From Selenomonadaceae bacterium (GTDB lineage Bacteria; Bacillota; Negativicutes; Selenomonadales; Selenomonadaceae): 41,888 nucleotides of DNA. The position numbers and the translations under genes were made by a program. The stretch lies in NCBI GenBank assembly GCA_017515635.1, contig JAFWFO010000046.1, forward strand, positions 1 to 41,888. The letters are read 5' to 3'. Below are positions 39,487 to 41,888 of the stretch, piece after piece. The notes under the pieces were generated by a model. It made no database searches and was not told the DNA's origin. It was given only the letters and a program-made list of their open reading frames with translations. The first letter of the stretch is position 1; each line of letters starts with the position of its first letter.

Positions 39487-41031
39487 TCAGCCGACAATCG
39501 CGGTGACGAGCCAAATCGCAATCGGTATCGTGACGCACGCAATGCCGATAAAATCAATGTAAACGCCCGTTTTAATCATCGTCGTTATCGGGACATAGCC
39601 GCTTGCGTAGACAATCGCGTTAGGCGGCGTGGACACCGGCAACATAAATCCGAGCGACGCGCTCAATGCAATGCCGACTGCAACGGGCACGGGGCTTAAA
39701 CCCGCCGAAACCGCAATCGTTATCGCAATCGGACCGATCATGTTTGTTGCCGCCGTGTGCGAAGTTAATTCCGACAACAGCAACGCAAGTACCGAGAATA
39801 CCGCGACGAAAATAACTTGCGAAATTGTTCCGCCCATTGCGTTGACGATTAAATCGCCGAGCCATTTCGACAAGCCCGTCGAATACATCATGCCGCCCAT
39901 TGCCAGACCGCCGCCGAATAAAATCAACGTGCCCCACTCGATACCCGCCGCCGCTTCTTTCCACGTGATTGTAAATTCGCGTTTGGAAAAATTCACGGGC
40001 AAAATGAACAAGAGCAACGCGCCCGCCATTGCCGCAATCGCTTCGGGGAAAAGTTTGTTGTACATGCTCAGTATGGGGCTTGAATCGCCGAGGAAAATAT
40101 TCATAAAGCCCGGCAAAATCCACAGCGTAACCGCAATCGCGAACGCGCACAAAGTATTTTTCTGCGCACGTGTCCACTCGCCGAGTTCGGAAATTTTTTT
40201 ACGGATAAATTCTTCCGCGCCGTCAATTTTTTCCACGTCCGCAGGAAACATTTTCGACAACACGACGTAAGCGATTATGAAATAAAAAACCATTGCGACG
40301 AAGCCCCAAATCATCCACTGGAAGAACGAAATTTCAATGTTTTCCATCGACGACAGAAATCCTATCATGATTAAATTCGGAGGCGTGCCTATCGGTGTCA
40401 AGACGCCGCCGATTGACGCCGAATAAGCCGTCATCAACATCAAGCCCGTTGCGTATTTGTATTCGGACAAATCAATTTCGCGACCGTTCGCCGCAAACAT
40501 TTCTTTAATCGACGTGAGCAAACCTAAACAAATCGGAAACATCATTGCCGCCGTCGCCGTGTTGCTCACCCAGCCGGAGCAAAGAGCCGTTGCAAGTCCG
40601 ATAGCCAAAAAAATTCTGCGCGGGTTGGAGCCGACCCATTTTCGAGCCAAAAGCCAGTAAGCAAATCGCTTGTCCAATCCGTGCAACATCATTGCTTTAG
40701 CCAAAATGAATCCGCCCATAAATAAAAATATCGTCGGGTTTGCGAACGCCGCGAACGCTTTGCCGACAGGAATTGCGCCCGTGATAACCGCAAGCGTCGG
40801 GCCGAGCAAACTTGTTACGGGAATCGGCACCGGCTCCGTTATCCACCATATCGCGACCAAAACCATTATCGCCAAAAGTTTATGAGCTTCGAGCGACAAG
40901 GCGTCAATCGGCGTCAACATGACGACCACCGCCAAAATCGGCGCGCAAATCAATCCGAAAGTTCGCCGTCGTCGGTCAAAGGCCTGTTCTGCTTCGTGAA
41001 TTTGTTTTGCCGCTGCGCTTTTATCTTTCAT
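39487..41031 (-). CDS. DASS/SLC13-family dicarboxylate transporter
   Basis: 514 residues with about 11-12 membrane segments after a cytoplasmic basic N-terminus. The two SNT-type substrate/sodium motifs are visible: VSNTATAAMMFP near 155 and TSHTAATNMIGP near 420, with GTPPNLI near 216 and STPPNAIVYASG near 468 as the matching halves. It takes up C4-dicarboxylates, citrate or sulphate with Na+. ATG 41031 is preceded by AGGAGGTC. It is divergent from the 41130 gene and upstream of the permease unit, with its own promoter likely. Confidence 0.93.
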   Translation of the reverse strand: MKDKSAAAKQIHEAEQAFDRRRRTFGLICAPILAVVVMLTPIDALSLEAHKLLAIMVLVAIWWITEPVPIPVTSLLGPTLAVITGAIPVGKAFAAFANPTIFLFMGGFILAKAMMLHGLDKRFAYWLLARKWVGSNPRRIFLAIGLATALCSGWVSNTATAAMMFPICLGLLTSIKEMFAANGREIDLSEYKYATGLMLMTAYSASIGGVLTPIGTPPNLIMIGFLSSMENIEISFFQWMIWGFVAMVFYFIIAYVVLSKMFPADVEKIDGAEEFIRKKISELGEWTRAQKNTLCAFAIAVTLWILPGFMNIFLGDSSPILSMYNKLFPEAIAAMAGALLLFILPVNFSKREFTITWKEAAAGIEWGTLILFGGGLAMGGMMYSTGLSKWLGDLIVNAMGGTISQVIFVAVFSVLALLLSELTSHTAATNMIGPIAITIAVSAGLSPVPVAVGIALSASLGFMLPVSTPPNAIVYASGYVPITTMIKTGVYIDFIGIACVTIPIAIWLVTAIVG

Positions 41032-41056
41032 TGCATTTGACCTCCTTTTCTGCTAA

Positions 41057-41084
41057 AGTTTATCAAAATTCACGGGCAACGCAA
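41057..41084 (-). promoter_or_regulatory. Candidate promoter of the DASS transporter
   Basis: TTGCGT (41079-41084), 16 bp, TAAACT (41057-41062) on the minus strand, about 26 bp from the ATG. Both boxes are weak. Confidence 0.35.
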
Positions 41085-41129
41085 GCAGAAACTTGCACAC
41101 AGGAAATTTTTTCGGAAAGGAAATTTCAC

Positions 41130-41339
41130 ATGACGACGAAAGAAGTACTCGAACAACTAAAATTAATCAATCAAGAAAAAATTTTGGCGTCCTTCCATGA
41201 CGACGCATTGTATCAAAATTTTCCGGACATCGACGCACTCGACGCCGCAATTTTATTGATAGATTTTTTGGCGAAAAAAAAGCCGTCCGACAAAGTAACC
41301 GTCGCAGAAATTTTTAAAGAGGCGGATATTGACTACTGA
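41130..41339 (+). CDS. 69-residue protein, unknown function
   Basis: The ORF starts MTTKEVLEQLKLINQEKILA and has DALDAAILLIDFLAKKKPSD in the middle, ending FKEADIDY. It is helical and acidic, with no membrane segment or cysteine. A GGAAAGGAAA site precedes the ATG and a strong terminator follows the stop. I do not recognise a family. It is divergently placed to the DASS transporter but no functional link is evident. Confidence 0.65.
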   Translation: MTTKEVLEQLKLINQEKILASFHDDALYQNFPDIDALDAAILLIDFLAKKKPSDKVTVAEIFKEADIDY

Positions 41340-41349
41340 AAAAAATTTT

Positions 41350-41384
41350 CCCCGAAGCTCGCGAAGAGTTTCGGGGATTTTTTT
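41350..41384 (+). terminator. Intrinsic terminator after the 69-residue protein gene
   Basis: CCCCGAA (41350-41356) and TTCGGGG (41370-41376) with A then seven T. Confidence 0.9.
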
Positions 41385-41430
41385 GTTGCGAAAATGTTGC
41401 GATCAAGAGAAATTGAAACAGCAGAGACTA

Positions 41431-41888
41431 GGGGCTGTTGGTAAATTAAAAGTGAATGAGCGATGAAGCGAGTAAAACAAAATTGAGGAAGCAGAAAGCC
41501 AACTTATCGTATCGAGTGGCGATATGGCGATAATTCTTAATACGCTGAAAAAAAACGTTCGACAAGATTGCGTTGCTTATAAAGTTCGGCGTCAAAGGCG
41601 CGTTTCACCTTGAAATTGGCCTTGTCGGGGATGCAAACTGTCGCCCCGCGTTGTTCAAGGTAAGAGCGAACATTATCGCAAGAGTAAGCACGATCTGCGA
41701 GAACTTTTTTGCCCTTAAGTTCGATTCCTGCAAACAATTCAAACACCGGTTTAGAGTCGTGAATTTGTCCTCCGGTCAAGACCACGGTCCAAAGTTGCAT
41801 TCTTTCGTTGAGTAGCACGTGAATTTTGGTGTTCTTGCCGCCCCGCGACGCGCCGATTGCTTGGGCTTCAAGTCCGGAACACGCACTC
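41431..41888 (-). mobile_element. IS5-type insertion sequence, transposase-end side (partial)
   Basis: The element starts at GGGGCTGTTGG after a CTA at 41428-41430 and continues beyond the window. The tip resembles that of the left-hand element in seven of its first nine bases. Only the 3' part of the transposase is visible; orientation is the same as the left-hand copy. Confidence 0.75.
41446..41888 (-). pseudogene. IS5-family transposase, C-terminal part with a frameshift at T8
   Basis: The frame enters at the window edge with QAIGASRGGKNTKIHV and contains GGQIHDSKPVFELFAG, the DDE aspartate in VLADRAYSCDNVRSY and the final glutamate in QRNLVERFF. At the T8 run (41549-41556 on the minus strand) this frame then ends after SAY (stop at 41537). 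If one T is skipped the protein continues QRIKNYRHIATRYDKLAF and ends at 41446, matching the usual C-terminus of these transposases. So it is either a one-base insertion that breaks the gene, or slippage at the homopolymer that makes the full protein. A sequencing error in the run cannot be excluded. Confidence 0.75.

Overview
This window looks like chromosome from a diderm, LPS-bearing Firmicute of the Negativicutes, probably Selenomonas-like. That placement is inference. It rests on a PolC-type replicase and an ispH-S1 gene pair, which are Firmicute traits, beside a phosphoethanolamine-transferase/glycosyltransferase cluster and a lipoprotein metal-binding gene, and on anaerobic enzymes (indolepyruvate:ferredoxin oxidoreductase, rubrerythrin). 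TTG and GTG starts are common and SD sequences are strong.

Left part (1-3100): the start of an IS5-type transposase (minus) enters at the window edge. Next to it is a minus-strand operon of three small precursor peptides with double-glycine leaders, two of them sharing an almost identical leader/RBS block. Then comes a three-part flavin reductase-rubredoxin-rubrerythrin fusion. Its promoter region is duplicated about 335 bp upstream, in front of a 59-residue basic protein.

Aryl-2-oxoacid locus (3188-10563, plus): iorA, iorB, a phenylacetate-CoA ligase (paaK), a tandem ACT protein and a methyltransferase. Between iorB and paaK sit a compact locus with the layout of a Fst/par type I toxin-antitoxin system and a 614-residue repetitive beta-rich protein. 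Two junctions carry hairpins built from tandem 7-bp repeats that overlap the upstream stop codon. A third tandem 7-mer lies inside iorA.

Core genes (10665-21009): a PolC-type DNA polymerase apparently lacking the exonuclease insert, ispH-S1 (overlapping), then a minus-strand aroC-aroK-aroB-ogg operon and two small uncharacterised genes with face-to-face promoters.

Regulation and translation genes (21054-28326): a large PAS/hybrid histidine kinase with two receiver domains, a low-GC secreted protein, gltX and an orphan dhaL, a LysR regulator, and tRNA-Pro(GGG).

Envelope operon (35782 to 28375, minus): an eptA-like transferase, three paralogous GT2 glycosyltransferases, an aminotransferase, a 39-residue membrane peptide and a ZnuA-like lipoprotein. 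At four successive junctions the SD of the next gene is made of the Lys-Glu-stop codons of the previous one.

Right part (35866-41888): a hydantoinase/oxoprolinase-family protein with an ion-transporter-superfamily permease, a DASS (SLC13) carboxylate transporter, a 69-residue unknown protein, and the 3' part of another IS5-type transposase with a frameshift at a T8 run. The strongest candidates for something undescribed are the par-like toxin-antitoxin locus (5580-5901), the double-glycine peptide trio (200-1091) and the heptamer hairpins.
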